Below, piece after piece: positions 24,225 to 33,448 of a DNA stretch of 64,000 nucleotides. This DNA is from JBBDWR01 sp040902745 (GTDB lineage: Bacteria > Actinomycetota > UBA4738 > HRBIN12), in contig JBBDWR010000029.1 in the NCBI GenBank assembly GCA_040902745.1, positions 62,001 to 126,000 on the forward strand, given 5' to 3'. Within the stretch, counting starts at the first letter, position 1. The number at the start of each line of letters is the position of its first letter. A program made the translations under genes and the position numbers. Below the pieces are notes generated by a model. It saw only the letters and a list, made by a program, of their open reading frames with translations. It searched no databases and had not been told where the DNA came from.

Positions 24225-25568
24225 CTAGATCTTCGGGAGCGGTGGCATGCCGGGGATCTTCGGCATCCGCTTGCCCCCCATCATCGACCGCATCATCTTC
24301 CGCGCCCCCTCGAAGTCCTTGAGGAGCCCGTTGACCTCGGCGGTCGTTGTGCCCGACCCACGAGCGATCCGCAGGCGGCGAGACCCATGGATGATAGCGG
24401 GATTCCGGCGCTCGTCCGGGGTCATGCTCAGGATGACCGCTTCGGCTCGCTTCAGCTGCCCATCGTCCACTTGGGTGGCGAGATCCTTCATCGCGTTCTT
24501 GCCACCCGGCACCCCCGGCAGCATCCCGAGGATGTCCTGGATCGGCCCAAGCTTCTGCATCTCGCGCAGTTGCGTAAGGAAGTCCTCGAGCGTGAACTGG
24601 GCCTTCAGGAGCCGTTCGGCCGACTCCTTGGCCGTGTCGGAGTCCATCGTGTCCTGGGCCTTGTCGATCAGAGAGAGCACATCGCCCATGCCGAGGATCC
24701 GCGAGGCCATGCGATCTGGGTAGAAGGGCTCGAGATCCTCCGGTCGCTCGCCCGTTCCCACGAAGAAGATCGGACGGCCCGTCACGCGGGTGATCGACAA
24801 CGCAGCTCCGCCTCGGGCGTCTCCGTCCAGCTTCGTGAGGATGAACCCGGTGGTATCGACCTCCTGCATGAAGGCACGGGCCTGGATCACGGCGTCCTGG
24901 CCGATCATCGCGTCACAGGCCATGAGGACGTGGTGCGGCTCGATCGCGTCTCGAACCCGCCCGGCCTCCTTCATCATGTCGGCATCGACGTGCAGGCGCC
25001 CGGCCGTGTCGACGATCACGACGTCCGCTCCCTGTCGAGATGCCTCCTTCATCGCGTTCTTCGCGACCTTGACCGCGTCCTTGCCGTCGGAGACCACCGG
25101 GACACCGATCTCGCCGCCAAGCGTGCGGAGCTGCTCAACCGCGCCGGGACGCTGCAGATCTGCGGCGACGAGGAGGGGGCGTTTGCCCTTGGACTTGAGC
25201 AGCCTCGCGAGCTTGGCGCACGCCGTCGTCTTCCCCGAACCCTGCACGCCGGCCATCATCACGACGGCCGGGCTCGCGCCCGGGAACTGGAACGGCACCT
25301 GCTCTCCGCCCAACGTGACCTGCAGTTCGTCCCGGACGACCTTCACGATCTGCTGACCGGGCGTCAGGCTCTTCATCACTTCCTCTGACAGGGCTCGCGT
25401 ACGTACGCGCTCGAGGAAGTCGTCAGCCACCTCCACCGCCACGTCGGCGTCGAGCAGGGCCAGCCGGATATCCCCCAAGGCGTTCTCCACCTGCTTGGGG
25501 TGGAGTTTGCCTCGGGATTTGACCTTCTTGAAGACCGCATTCAAGCGGTCGGTCAGGGTGTCGAACAT
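24225..25568 (-). CDS. ffh: Signal recognition particle protein Ffh
   Basis: This 447-residue SRP54 homologue binds 4.5S RNA and nascent membrane proteins. The N domain begins MFDTLTDRLNAVFKKVKSRG. The G domain has VQGSGKTTACAKLARLL (P loop), DTAGRLHVDADMMKE and TKLDGDARGGAALS. The Met-rich M domain has MLPGVPGG, SMTPDERRNPAIIHGSRRLR and RIARGSGTTTAEVN. The start is ATG at 25568, with the plus-strand sensor kinase diverging 73 bases away. The receptor gene ftsY lies in the next gene train. Confidence 0.97.
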   Translation of the reverse strand: MFDTLTDRLNAVFKKVKSRGKLHPKQVENALGDIRLALLDADVAVEVADDFLERVRTRALSEEVMKSLTPGQQIVKVVRDELQVTLGGEQVPFQFPGASPAVVMMAGVQGSGKTTACAKLARLLKSKGKRPLLVAADLQRPGAVEQLRTLGGEIGVPVVSDGKDAVKVAKNAMKEASRQGADVVIVDTAGRLHVDADMMKEAGRVRDAIEPHHVLMACDAMIGQDAVIQARAFMQEVDTTGFILTKLDGDARGGAALSITRVTGRPIFFVGTGERPEDLEPFYPDRMASRILGMGDVLSLIDKAQDTMDSDTAKESAERLLKAQFTLEDFLTQLREMQKLGPIQDILGMLPGVPGGKNAMKDLATQVDDGQLKRAEAVILSMTPDERRNPAIIHGSRRLRIARGSGTTTAEVNGLLKDFEGARKMMRSMMGGKRMPKIPGMPPLPKI

Positions 25569-25641
25569 CTCTGTATGGGCTCCGAGCGGCCCTGCATGTG
25601 CGTGCTCGGGCCGGACGGGAAGTGTACCTACGGGAGGAACG
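25569..25641. promoter_or_regulatory. Divergent ffh / sensor-kinase promoter region
   Basis: The 73-base gap between two divergently read genes must hold the control signals for at least one of them. On the minus strand TACACT at 25621-25626 is a fair -10 hexamer for ffh, 52 bases before its ATG, though no convincing -35 was seen. On the plus strand a strong ribosome-binding site (GGGAGGA, about 25632-25638) precedes the kinase ATG at 25642. The assignment is a pattern match only. Confidence 0.35.
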
Positions 25642-27456
25642 ATGCTTGTGAGGGGCAGGGATCTGGCTCAGGCACGACGACTGGAGACCGGATTGATCGG
25701 GCTCCGGTGGTTCGTCGTCATGCTCGGCGGTTTGCTCACCTTCCTCACCGTGCAGGACAGGACGGACGCCCCCGGGTACGCCGTCCCACTCGGGTTCGTC
25801 CTGGTCGCCGTCCTCGCTATCGGTAACGTGGCGATCACCCTCCTCGTGGAACGCACGAGGCGTCCCGAACAGCTCTCCGTGATCGGTCTGGCCGCGTTCG
25901 TGCTCGACATCGCGGTCATCACCGGCCTCGTGTGGATCGGCACCGACAGTCCGGAGGACGCGACGTGGGTGATCGCCTACCTCCTGCCGTTGGAGGGAGC
26001 GATCCGCTACGGACTGGCCGGCGCGCTTCTGCCGGTGGCCGTCACGATCGTCTCGGAACTCTCGAGACAGGTGACCCACGACGCACAGGGTCTGCACACG
26101 AAGGTCGCCGTAGGCACCGTGGTTACCCGAGTCGGGATGGAACTCGTCGTCGCGATCGTCGCCGGTCTCATGGCTCGCTCGATGCAACGCGAGGCCGACC
26201 TCGCCCGGGAGCGCGCCACGCTGGCGGAAAACGCGGTGGCACGCGAACAGGCGGCTCGGGGTGAGCTCGCCGCTTTCCAGACGGCGATCCTCGCCGGCGT
26301 CGCCTCGGAGGACCAGGACGGTGGCCTGCAGTCGATGGCCGAGGCGATCGCGCGCGACCTCGGGTTCGGATCGTTCTCGATCCTACTGTCCGAGGACGGC
26401 CGGCTCGTGCCACGAGCGGTGCACGGCGAGGCCGGCTTCCCGGTCGAGGTGCCGCTCGTCGACGCGCCGGATGTGGTCGAGCGGGCATTGCAGACCGGAA
26501 CAGCACTCATGTCGGTGGACGAACGAGGCGCGTCCGAAGCCGCCGCACCCCTGCGGGTGGGGGACGAGGCGATCGGCGTGCTCTACGAGCATCGGGAACC
26601 ACCCCACGCGATCGACCAGGAGCGCCTGGGACTGCTCACACGGCTCGCCCAGCAGGTGGCTCTTGTAGTCCGAGCGGCTCAGCTCCATGCCCGGCAGCAG
26701 GAAACCCTGCGGCGACTCCGGGAACTCGACGACATGAAGTCCGACTTCGTCGCGATCACGAGCCACGAACTGAGAACCCCGCTCGCAGCGGTCCGGGGCT
26801 TCGTGAACACGCTCCGTCGCAGGATCGGTAAGCTCTCACCGGAGGAGGTCGAGGAGTTCCTGGGGATCATCGATCAGCAGACGGATCGGTTGATCCGACT
26901 CGTAGAGGATCTGCTCGTCGTCTCCCGGATCGAGGCGGGAAAGATCGCGTTCCACCCGGAGTCGATCGGACCCCCAGAGTTCCTCGACGGTGTCGTTCGC
27001 GGTCTCGGCGACGGCGCCCCTCGTGTCGAAGTGTTCTGCGATCCCACCACCCCGGACCGCATGTTCGTCGACCCCCACCGATTGGGGCAGGTGCTCACCA
27101 ACCTGCTCCAGAACGCGCTCAAGTTCTCCCCGAGTGCAGAGCCGGTGATGCTTCGGACGCATGCCGAAGGGGAGCGCGTCTCGTTCAGCGTCACCGATCA
27201 CGGCGTCGGGGTCCCACAGGACGAGCAACGTCGGATCTTCGAGCGTTTCCACCAGACCGACGCGGCCAGCACCCGCAAGGCGGAGGGAGCGGGACTCGGG
27301 CTCTACATCACCCGGCGGCTCGTCGAGGCGATGGGCGGAGAGATCGCGCTGGATTCGGAGGTCGGGCGAGGCTCGACGTTCAGCGTTCGGCTTCCGGCGC
27401 ACCAGGCGGCGAGTCCAGCACCCGCTCGACTGTCCGCAGGAGAGCAAGCGGACTGA
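25642..27456 (+). CDS. Membrane sensor histidine kinase with GAF domain
   Basis: This 604-residue kinase has an N-terminal membrane part with four to six helices (about 17-180), a linker helix rich in Ala/Glu/Arg, and a GAF-like domain (about 205-345). The HisKA domain has H375 (SHELRTPLAAVRGFVNTL), and the HATPase domain has LTNLLQNALKFSPS, TDHGVGVPQDEQRRIFERFH and the G2 box GAGLGLYITRRLVEAMGG. The ATG at 25642 with its strong ribosome-binding site is chosen over an upstream frame. Its last 77 bases overlap the 3' end of a receiver gene on the opposite strand, the likely partner. The signal is unknown. Confidence 0.92.
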   Translation: MLVRGRDLAQARRLETGLIGLRWFVVMLGGLLTFLTVQDRTDAPGYAVPLGFVLVAVLAIGNVAITLLVERTRRPEQLSVIGLAAFVLDIAVITGLVWIGTDSPEDATWVIAYLLPLEGAIRYGLAGALLPVAVTIVSELSRQVTHDAQGLHTKVAVGTVVTRVGMELVVAIVAGLMARSMQREADLARERATLAENAVAREQAARGELAAFQTAILAGVASEDQDGGLQSMAEAIARDLGFGSFSILLSEDGRLVPRAVHGEAGFPVEVPLVDAPDVVERALQTGTALMSVDERGASEAAAPLRVGDEAIGVLYEHREPPHAIDQERLGLLTRLAQQVALVVRAAQLHARQQETLRRLRELDDMKSDFVAITSHELRTPLAAVRGFVNTLRRRIGKLSPEEVEEFLGIIDQQTDRLIRLVEDLLVVSRIEAGKIAFHPESIGPPEFLDGVVRGLGDGAPRVEVFCDPTTPDRMFVDPHRLGQVLTNLLQNALKFSPSAEPVMLRTHAEGERVSFSVTDHGVGVPQDEQRRIFERFHQTDAASTRKAEGAGLGLYITRRLVEAMGGEIALDSEVGRGSTFSVRLPAHQAASPAPARLSAGEQAD

Positions 27457-27772
27457 ACGGCTTCGTGAAGTACTCGTCCGCACCGAGTGCGAGGACCTGA
27501 TCTCGGCCTTCCTCCCCCGTCGCCGTCACGATGATGACGCGGACCCCCACGGTCTCGGGATCGCTCTTCAGCTCGCGCAGGACCTCCGAACCGGAGGTTC
27601 CGGGGATGTTGAGATCAAGGAACACGAGATCCGGCGGATCGCTTCGAACCATCTCGAGCGCGGCCTGGCCGTCTGCTGCCTCACGGATCGAGAAGCCCTC
27701 GTGTTCGAGCACCATGCGCATCGCCTCGCGCATCGTCGGATGGTCCTCGACGATCAGGATCCGGGTGCTCAT
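27380..27772 (-). CDS. Single-domain (receiver-only) response regulator
   Basis: This 130-residue CheY-like receiver has acidic residues near D10, phospho-acceptor D53 in LVFLDLNIPGTSG, the conserved Thr in VIIVTATGEE and Lys in EYFTKPFSPLALL. There is no output domain, so it may act by protein contact or in a phosphorelay. It starts 4 bases after the ftsY stop on the minus strand, and its 3' end overlaps by 77 bases the 3' end of the convergent sensor kinase. The overlap ties the two genes together in evolution and makes the kinase the best candidate partner. Confidence 0.92.
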   Translation of the reverse strand: MSTRILIVEDHPTMREAMRMVLEHEGFSIREAADGQAALEMVRSDPPDLVFLDLNIPGTSGSEVLRELKSDPETVGVRVIIVTATGEEGRDQVLALGADEYFTKPFSPLALLRTVERVLDSPPGAPEAER

Positions 27773-27776
27773 CGAC

Positions 27777-28850
27777 TCATGCCCCCAACAACCCGTCGGC
27801 GAACGCTCCGGAGTCGAACGTTTCGAGATCGTCGATCGACTCACCGACACCGACCAGCTTGACCGGTACGCCCAGTTCCTCCCGAACCGCGAGCACGATC
27901 CCGCCACGAGCGGAGCCATCCATCTTCGTAAGGACCACACCGGTGACCTTGACCGCGTCCGTGAACGCTCGGGCCTGCGCGATCCCGTTCTGCCCCGTCT
28001 GCGCGTCGAGAACGAGGAGCGTCTCGTCGACGGTTCCTCCCGCCTTCTCGGTCACGCGGCGCACCTTGGCCAGCTCGTCCATGAGCGGGGTCTTCGTGTG
28101 CAATCGCCCGGCGGTGTCCACGATCAGCACGTCGGCACCCTTCGCCGTCGCCGACGTGACGGCGTCGAACGCCACCGATCCGGGGTCGGCGCCGCGGTTC
28201 TGCGCGACGAGCGTGGCTCCCGCTCGGTCGGCCCAGACACCGAGTTGCTCCCCCGCCGCGGCCCGGAAGGTGTCGCTGTTCGCGAGCGTGACCTGCTTGC
28301 CGTCCCGGCCGAGCTTGGCGGCGAGCTTGCCGATCGTGGTCGACTTCCCGGCCCCGTTCACCCCGACCACCATCACGATGGCGAGGCGGTCCGTGGGCAG
28401 ATCGAGGATCGTATCGGTGCCGAGGAGAGCGACGATCTCTTCGCGCACCAGGACGACCGGATCGGTTGCGCCGTCGAACCGCGCCTTCACCCGCTCGACC
28501 AGATCGCCGGCGGCTCGCGCACCGACGTCGGCGCGGACCAGGACCGCTTCGAGCTCGTGCCAGGCGTCCCGTGTCGGCGCGGTTCCCAGGAGTTGGCGGA
28601 TCTTAGAGCCGAGGCCCTCCTTGACGGCGGTCGGGGCGAGCGTCGTCGCCGCGACCGCGGTCCCGACGCCGCTATCGGAAACCGGTCGCGGCGTCGGCGA
28701 CGTGCCCGGACGGGTGGGCTCCAGAGGAGTCGATCCGGGCCGGGTCGGGCGGGCTCGACCCGGCGGCGCGCCTCGGCGACCTCGCACCACGACGGCGAAC
28801 ACGATCCCGAGGACCACGATCGCGACGAAGGCGATCAGCACTATCTCCAT
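27777..28850 (-). CDS. ftsY: SRP receptor FtsY
   Basis: This 357-residue FtsY is the receptor for SRP-ribosome complexes. An N-terminal transmembrane helix (IVLIAFVAIVVLGIVFAVVV) and a Pro/Arg/Thr-rich linker replace the long acidic A domain of enterobacteria. The NG domain follows, with P loop VGVNGAGKSTTIGKLAAKL, DTFRAAAGEQLGVWADR, DTAGRLHTKTPLMDEL and TKMDGSARGGIVLAV. It lies 11 bases after smc and 4 before the receiver gene, in one transcription unit. Confidence 0.97.
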   Translation of the reverse strand: MEIVLIAFVAIVVLGIVFAVVVRGRRGAPPGRARPTRPGSTPLEPTRPGTSPTPRPVSDSGVGTAVAATTLAPTAVKEGLGSKIRQLLGTAPTRDAWHELEAVLVRADVGARAAGDLVERVKARFDGATDPVVLVREEIVALLGTDTILDLPTDRLAIVMVVGVNGAGKSTTIGKLAAKLGRDGKQVTLANSDTFRAAAGEQLGVWADRAGATLVAQNRGADPGSVAFDAVTSATAKGADVLIVDTAGRLHTKTPLMDELAKVRRVTEKAGGTVDETLLVLDAQTGQNGIAQARAFTDAVKVTGVVLTKMDGSARGGIVLAVREELGVPVKLVGVGESIDDLETFDSGAFADGLLGA

Positions 28851-28861
28851 GCCGGGAGAGG

Positions 28862-31800
28862 CTATCGGACGGGGTCGGGGTGGGGCACCGCGACCTCCAG
28901 CCCGTCATCGACGACGGTGACCTGGTCGGGGTGCCCATCCACCGAGACATGCCCGCTGGGAGGGGGGCTCGACGGGGAGCCGTCGGGAACACCGGCGTCC
29001 GGCCCCCCCGTGGGAAGTTCGGCCGAGGCGGCACGGGTATGTGCTTGCTCGGCCGCCGCCTTCGCCGTGTCTCGGTCCTCCAGGCGCTGGCACAACACAC
29101 GCGAAGTCCCGTCCGAGGACATCGAGACGCCGTACATCGTCGACGCGATCTCCATCGTGCGCTTCTGGTGGGTCACGATCATCACCTGCGAACGCTCGGC
29201 GAACCACTCGAGGAGGCGAAGGAACCGATGCAGGTTCACGTCGTCGAGCGCCGGCTCGACCTCGTCCATCAGATAGAAGGGACTGGGGCGCGATCGGAAG
29301 ATCGAGAACAGGAACGCCATGGCGGTCAGGGCCCGCTCTCCTCCCGAGAGCAACGAGATCCGCTTGACGCGCTTGCGTCCCGGCCGCGCTTCGATCTCGA
29401 TCCCGCTCGAGAGGGGATTCGCCGGGTCCGTCAAGACGAGTCGCCCTTCGCCGCCGGGGAAGAGCTCACCGATCAGGTTTTCGAACTCCACCGCTACGTC
29501 TCGATAGGCGGCGTCGAAGGTCGTGAGGATCTCCTGTTCGATCTGGTCGATCACCTGCAGGAGATCACGTCGGGCCTTGCGGACGTCCTCGAGTTCGCGC
29601 TGGAGGAAGTCGTGGCGTTGTTGCAGCGCTTCGAACTCTCCGGAGGCAAGTAGGTTCACGCGGCCCAAGAGGGCAAGGCGCCGTTGCACGAGCTGCGCCC
29701 GCTTCTCGAGGGCCTCGACGGAGTCCTCCGGGGCGATCGTTGCGATCACCACGTCGGGGTCTGCGCCGTGCCCTTCGACGATCAAGCGCTCGGTCTCGCG
29801 GATCCTGCGCTCGAGATCACCGCGGATCCGGTCTTCCTCCTCGTAGGACTCCCGCAGATGCTCCAGCTCGCTCGACGCCTCGCGCCACGCCTTGTTGATC
29901 CGCGCCTCCTCGTCGACGGCGCCGCGTTCGCGCAACGCCGCAGCGTCGCGCTCGGCCGAGGCGACGGTTTGTGCAGCCTCCGAGGTCTGCAGGCCGCTCT
30001 CCGCCTCTGCCCGGGCGGCCTCGGCAGCGGCCAGCTCTTGGCGCAGGGCGTCGGGATCGTGTGCGGCCAACGCAACACGTTCGGTCCGCAGCGTGGCAGA
30101 ACGGTTGTCATGGGCGAAGCGATCGCGACGCAGGGTTTCCACGGTAACCCGCGCCTTGATCGGCGACTCGGGCATCGCAGGGAGTTCGGGGAGGACTGCG
30201 GCCGTCGCCGGCGAGTCCGCGAGGGATCGGCGCCACGCGTCAGCCGCCTCCTGGAGGCCGGAGAGCCGCTGCAACAGCATCTCTTCCTCTTTCCGCAACG
30301 AGGCAAGAACTGCGGCGAGCCCACCGCTTCGCTCGGCCGCAGTCGTGAGCTCCGCGTCGGCGCTCTCGAGCCGTCGTCCGAGCTCCTCGGTCTCCCGAGC
30401 GATCTCCTGCAGACGCGCGTGCTTGGGTCGCAGCTTTGCCTCGCCCGCAGCCAGGTCGTGCTCGAGAACCTGCAGCTCCGCTCGAATCTCACGCGCGCGA
30501 TCGTCGGCCCCCGCAGCCGTATGGATCACCGCGGGGCCCACCAACACACCGTCCTCGGTGACGAACGACGCTTTCGGGTGTTGCGCGTGCTTGTCCGCCG
30601 CCTGTGGCACCGACGTCGCCAGGTAGACGTCGCGCAGCACGGTGCTGACCAGTCCGCGCGCCGGCGGCTGGGCGGTCACCGCGGAAAGCAAACTCCGTTC
30701 ACCGGGGAGCTTGAAGGACACGGGCCCGCCTGCGGCGACCGCGAGGATCGCGCCGTCGCCGTCGGGAGCGTCGGCGAGAGCGTTCTCCCCATCGTGATAC
30801 ACGACCGCATCGGCGAGCGGACCGAGCGCGGCGAGCAGCGCTCGCTCCAGACCGGGATCGGCTCGCACCAGGTCGCGCAACAGTCCGATCGCGCGGCCCT
30901 TGTGCTGGGCGAGGAACCGCGACCCCGGTGTCTCTTCGATATCGCGCCGACGGGCTTCGAGCAGGTCCCGTCGCGATCGGTTTCGGCGCTCGATGTCCTC
31001 GAGCTCGGCAACCTCGTCGACGAGCACTCGGCGTTCGGCTTCGAGAGCCAACCGTTGCTCCCCGACCGGCGACGCCTCGGAATCGAGCCGCTCGACCTGT
31101 GCATCCAACGTCGCGCGTTCGGCGTCTGCCTCGGCGATTCGTTCACGCACCGTCTCGATCGAGGTCTCCAGCCGCTCACGTTCGTGGTCGTAGCCGGCGA
31201 GTGATCGCTGGATCGCCTCGATCTCCGCCCGCCGGGCGGCCCCCTCCTCGGAGAGCCGGCGACGCTCATCCTCTGCCTCGCGGCGTCGAGCCTCGGCCGA
31301 CCGGAACGTCTGCTCGGCCGCGTCCAGTTCGGCCTCGCTCTGTGCGAGTTGCTCGGTCAGGGTCCGCAGTTCGTCCTCGACCCGCCCGAGCTCTTCGTCG
31401 ACCGCGGCGATGCGAGCGGTTTTCGTGGCCTCACTCGCGAGCGCCGTGCGCGCGGCGGATTCCTGTTCGACCGCTGACCGGAAAGCCTGTTCGGCCGTGG
31501 AACGGAGTCCCTGGGAGTCGCGGAACGAGGTCTCCGCCGCCTGGAGCGCCCAGGTGGCCTGGGCGCGCTCTTCGGCCGCGGCGACCACCTGCTCATCGAG
31601 GTCGTCCAGCTGGGCACGGGCGGCCTTGCGCTTCTCCAGTCCTTCATCCCACCCGGAACTGCGCCGGTCTCGCTCCCCTCGGAGGTCCCGCAGGCGCGCG
31701 GCGGCGAGCTTGACGGTGAGCTCGTCGGCCTGCGCCGTCAGCGTCTCGTGGCGGCCCGCCATCTCGGCCTGCTGCCGCAAGGGCTTCAGTTGTCGCTTGA

Positions 31801-32392
31801 GCTCCGCGAGGACGTCCTGCAATCGCAGCAGGTCTTGATCGAGCCCGGCAAGTTTGCGCTCGGCGCGCTCCTTGCGCTTGCGGTGTTTCGCGATCCCCGC
31901 GGCCTCTTCGATGTAGCGGCGGCGATCCTCCGGGCGCGCGGTGAGCACGTCCTCGAGCTGGCCCTGGCCGACAACCGTGTGCAGCGCCCGGCCGATGCCT
32001 GTTTCCGACAGCAGTTCCTGGACGTCCATCAGGCGAACGACCTGGCCGCCGATCCGATACTCGCTCTCGCCCGAGCGGAAGATCGTGCGGCTGACCTCGA
32101 TCTCCGACATCGGTACGGGGATCGTGCCCGCTGAATTGTCGATCACGATCTTGACCTCGGCCATCCCGAGTGCGGTGCGGGACGGAGAACCGGCGAAGAT
32201 GACGTCGGCCATCTCCCCGCTTCGCATCGCCCGAGGGCCCTGCTGGCCGAGTACCCAACTGATCGCGTCGACGAGGTTGGACTTGCCCGAGCCGTTGGGG
32301 CCGACGATAACCGAGACGCCGGGGGTGAATTCCAGGACCGTCTTGTCGGCGAACGACTTGAAGCCCCGGATCGAAAGTTGCCGGAGGAACAT
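28862..32392 (-). CDS. smc: Chromosome segregation protein SMC
   Basis: This 1176-residue SMC ATPase of the condensin complex has Walker A VGPNGSGKSNLVDAISW (residues 31-40), the DVIFAGSPSR region, two long coiled-coil arms, a hinge at about 510-640, and the C-terminal head with signature LLSGGERALTAMAFLF and Walker B FYLMDEVEPALDDVN. A tail of about 80 Pro/Asp/Gly-rich residues follows the head and is not part of the conserved fold. The ATG at 32392 begins the canonical MFLRQLSIRGFKSFADKT; the longer open frame upstream is not coding. The scpA/scpB partners are not in the window. Confidence 0.97.
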   Translation of the reverse strand: MFLRQLSIRGFKSFADKTVLEFTPGVSVIVGPNGSGKSNLVDAISWVLGQQGPRAMRSGEMADVIFAGSPSRTALGMAEVKIVIDNSAGTIPVPMSEIEVSRTIFRSGESEYRIGGQVVRLMDVQELLSETGIGRALHTVVGQGQLEDVLTARPEDRRRYIEEAAGIAKHRKRKERAERKLAGLDQDLLRLQDVLAELKRQLKPLRQQAEMAGRHETLTAQADELTVKLAAARLRDLRGERDRRSSGWDEGLEKRKAARAQLDDLDEQVVAAAEERAQATWALQAAETSFRDSQGLRSTAEQAFRSAVEQESAARTALASEATKTARIAAVDEELGRVEDELRTLTEQLAQSEAELDAAEQTFRSAEARRREAEDERRRLSEEGAARRAEIEAIQRSLAGYDHERERLETSIETVRERIAEADAERATLDAQVERLDSEASPVGEQRLALEAERRVLVDEVAELEDIERRNRSRRDLLEARRRDIEETPGSRFLAQHKGRAIGLLRDLVRADPGLERALLAALGPLADAVVYHDGENALADAPDGDGAILAVAAGGPVSFKLPGERSLLSAVTAQPPARGLVSTVLRDVYLATSVPQAADKHAQHPKASFVTEDGVLVGPAVIHTAAGADDRAREIRAELQVLEHDLAAGEAKLRPKHARLQEIARETEELGRRLESADAELTTAAERSGGLAAVLASLRKEEEMLLQRLSGLQEAADAWRRSLADSPATAAVLPELPAMPESPIKARVTVETLRRDRFAHDNRSATLRTERVALAAHDPDALRQELAAAEAARAEAESGLQTSEAAQTVASAERDAAALRERGAVDEEARINKAWREASSELEHLRESYEEEDRIRGDLERRIRETERLIVEGHGADPDVVIATIAPEDSVEALEKRAQLVQRRLALLGRVNLLASGEFEALQQRHDFLQRELEDVRKARRDLLQVIDQIEQEILTTFDAAYRDVAVEFENLIGELFPGGEGRLVLTDPANPLSSGIEIEARPGRKRVKRISLLSGGERALTAMAFLFSIFRSRPSPFYLMDEVEPALDDVNLHRFLRLLEWFAERSQVMIVTHQKRTMEIASTMYGVSMSSDGTSRVLCQRLEDRDTAKAAAEQAHTRAASAELPTGGPDAGVPDGSPSSPPPSGHVSVDGHPDQVTVVDDGLEVAVPHPDPVR

Positions 32393-32471
32393 GCTGGGAC
32401 GCGATGCTACCAACGCACGCGCACCGAATCCCGGGTTGGGGTCCGCGATCTCGCCGTCCACACGGCCTCGA

Positions 32472-32741
32472 TCAGCCGACGATCCGGAATCCGGCCTCGC
32501 CCGAAAGCGGGTCGACGTGCGTCTCGACCGCGTCGACGCGAGCTCCGGACGGGCCACGGCGACACCACTCCACCAGGGCATCCACCGCGTCGGCGGGCCC
32601 TTCGAAGGTCGCCTCCACCCGGCCGTCGGGGAGGTTGCGGACTCCTCCCGAGACCGTTCGCGACCGGGCCTGCTCGGCACAGCTCGCCCGGAAGAAGACC
32701 CCCTGCACATGGCCGGAGACCACGACCCGGACCCGTTTCAC
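32472..32741 (-). CDS. acyP: Acylphosphatase
   Basis: This 89-residue acylphosphatase hydrolyses carboxyl-phosphate bonds. The active-site loop SGHVQGVFFRA carries catalytic R18, and N36 lies in GGVRNLPDGRVEATFEG, both as in the family. The length is standard. It overlaps the DUF3152 gene upstream by 4 bases and is 79 bases from smc, an arrangement often seen in actinobacterial rnc-mutM-acyP-smc clusters. Confidence 0.94.
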   Translation of the reverse strand: MKRVRVVVSGHVQGVFFRASCAEQARSRTVSGGVRNLPDGRVEATFEGPADAVDALVEWCRRGPSGARVDAVETHVDPLSGEAGFRIVG

Positions 32742-33448
32742 CGTCGTTCACGCTCGAGCGGCCACGGGTTCGGTTCACACGGGCGAACGCCCTTGGTCTG
32801 CTGCATCATCACCGGCGCCTTGCGTCGGGTCGCCCGGCAGAACGCATGCCCGTGTCCGAGCGCGTGCCCGACCTCGTGGTTGACGAGGTAGGTCCGGTAG
32901 CCCTCCAGGTCGCGATGATAGGCGGTCGCACCCCGTCGCCAACGCATCGCGTTGAGCACCGAGCGGCCGTTCATGTAGCAGGAGTAGATCCCCGCGGTCT
33001 GCAACGGGGCACAGAGTCGATCTGTGGTCCGCGGCCTCGCGAGGGTCACGCGGAACGAGACGGGTCCGCTGCTCACCCGCCTCAAGGCAACCCCACGACC
33101 GCCGATCCAGCCACGCCGATCGGACAGGATCTCCTCTACCCGGTCCGCGAACGCCTCGCGTCGCACCGAGAGACGGCGTTCGACCTCGACGAGGTAGCGC
33201 CGTACCCGCGCGTTCTTGCGGCCGACTCGGGGACCGTCGCCGCGGACGATCACGAGCCGGCGCGCGATCGACCGATCGACGCGCTCGCGCGGTCCATCAC
33301 CGGGGCGAGCCGGTTCGCCCGATGCGGGCACGCTCGCCGCGAGCAGCGCGACGAGCACCGCGCACGTGGTGAAGGCGCTCGCGCGGAGAAGACGGCCCGA
33401 TCGCCCGGAAGGCCGCACAGTACTCGAGGCCGGGTTCAGGACTGACAT
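32738..33448 (-). CDS. DUF3152-like secreted metzincin-type protein
   Basis: This 236-residue protein has an N-terminal membrane or signal segment (LLRASAFTTCAVLVALLAAS). Its C-terminal domain contains a textbook metzincin zinc motif, HEVGHALGHGH (191-201: H191, E192, H195, G198, H201), followed by VMM as a possible Met-turn. It also has a pair of cysteines before the motif (LCAPLQTAGIYSCY). Actinobacterial DUF3152 proteins share this layout; their substrate is not known. The ATG at 33448 overlaps the end of mutM by 13 bases. It is coupled to acyP by a 4-base overlap. Confidence 0.85.
   Translation of the reverse strand: MSVLNPASSTVRPSGRSGRLLRASAFTTCAVLVALLAASVPASGEPARPGDGPRERVDRSIARRLVIVRGDGPRVGRKNARVRRYLVEVERRLSVRREAFADRVEEILSDRRGWIGGRGVALRRVSSGPVSFRVTLARPRTTDRLCAPLQTAGIYSCYMNGRSVLNAMRWRRGATAYHRDLEGYRTYLVNHEVGHALGHGHAFCRATRRKAPVMMQQTKGVRPCEPNPWPLERERR

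Noticed and set aside
29684..31204. Plus-strand open frame of about 500 codons inside smc
   Set aside because: Antisense to the SMC coiled coil, which has strong codon periodicity; no recognisable domain.
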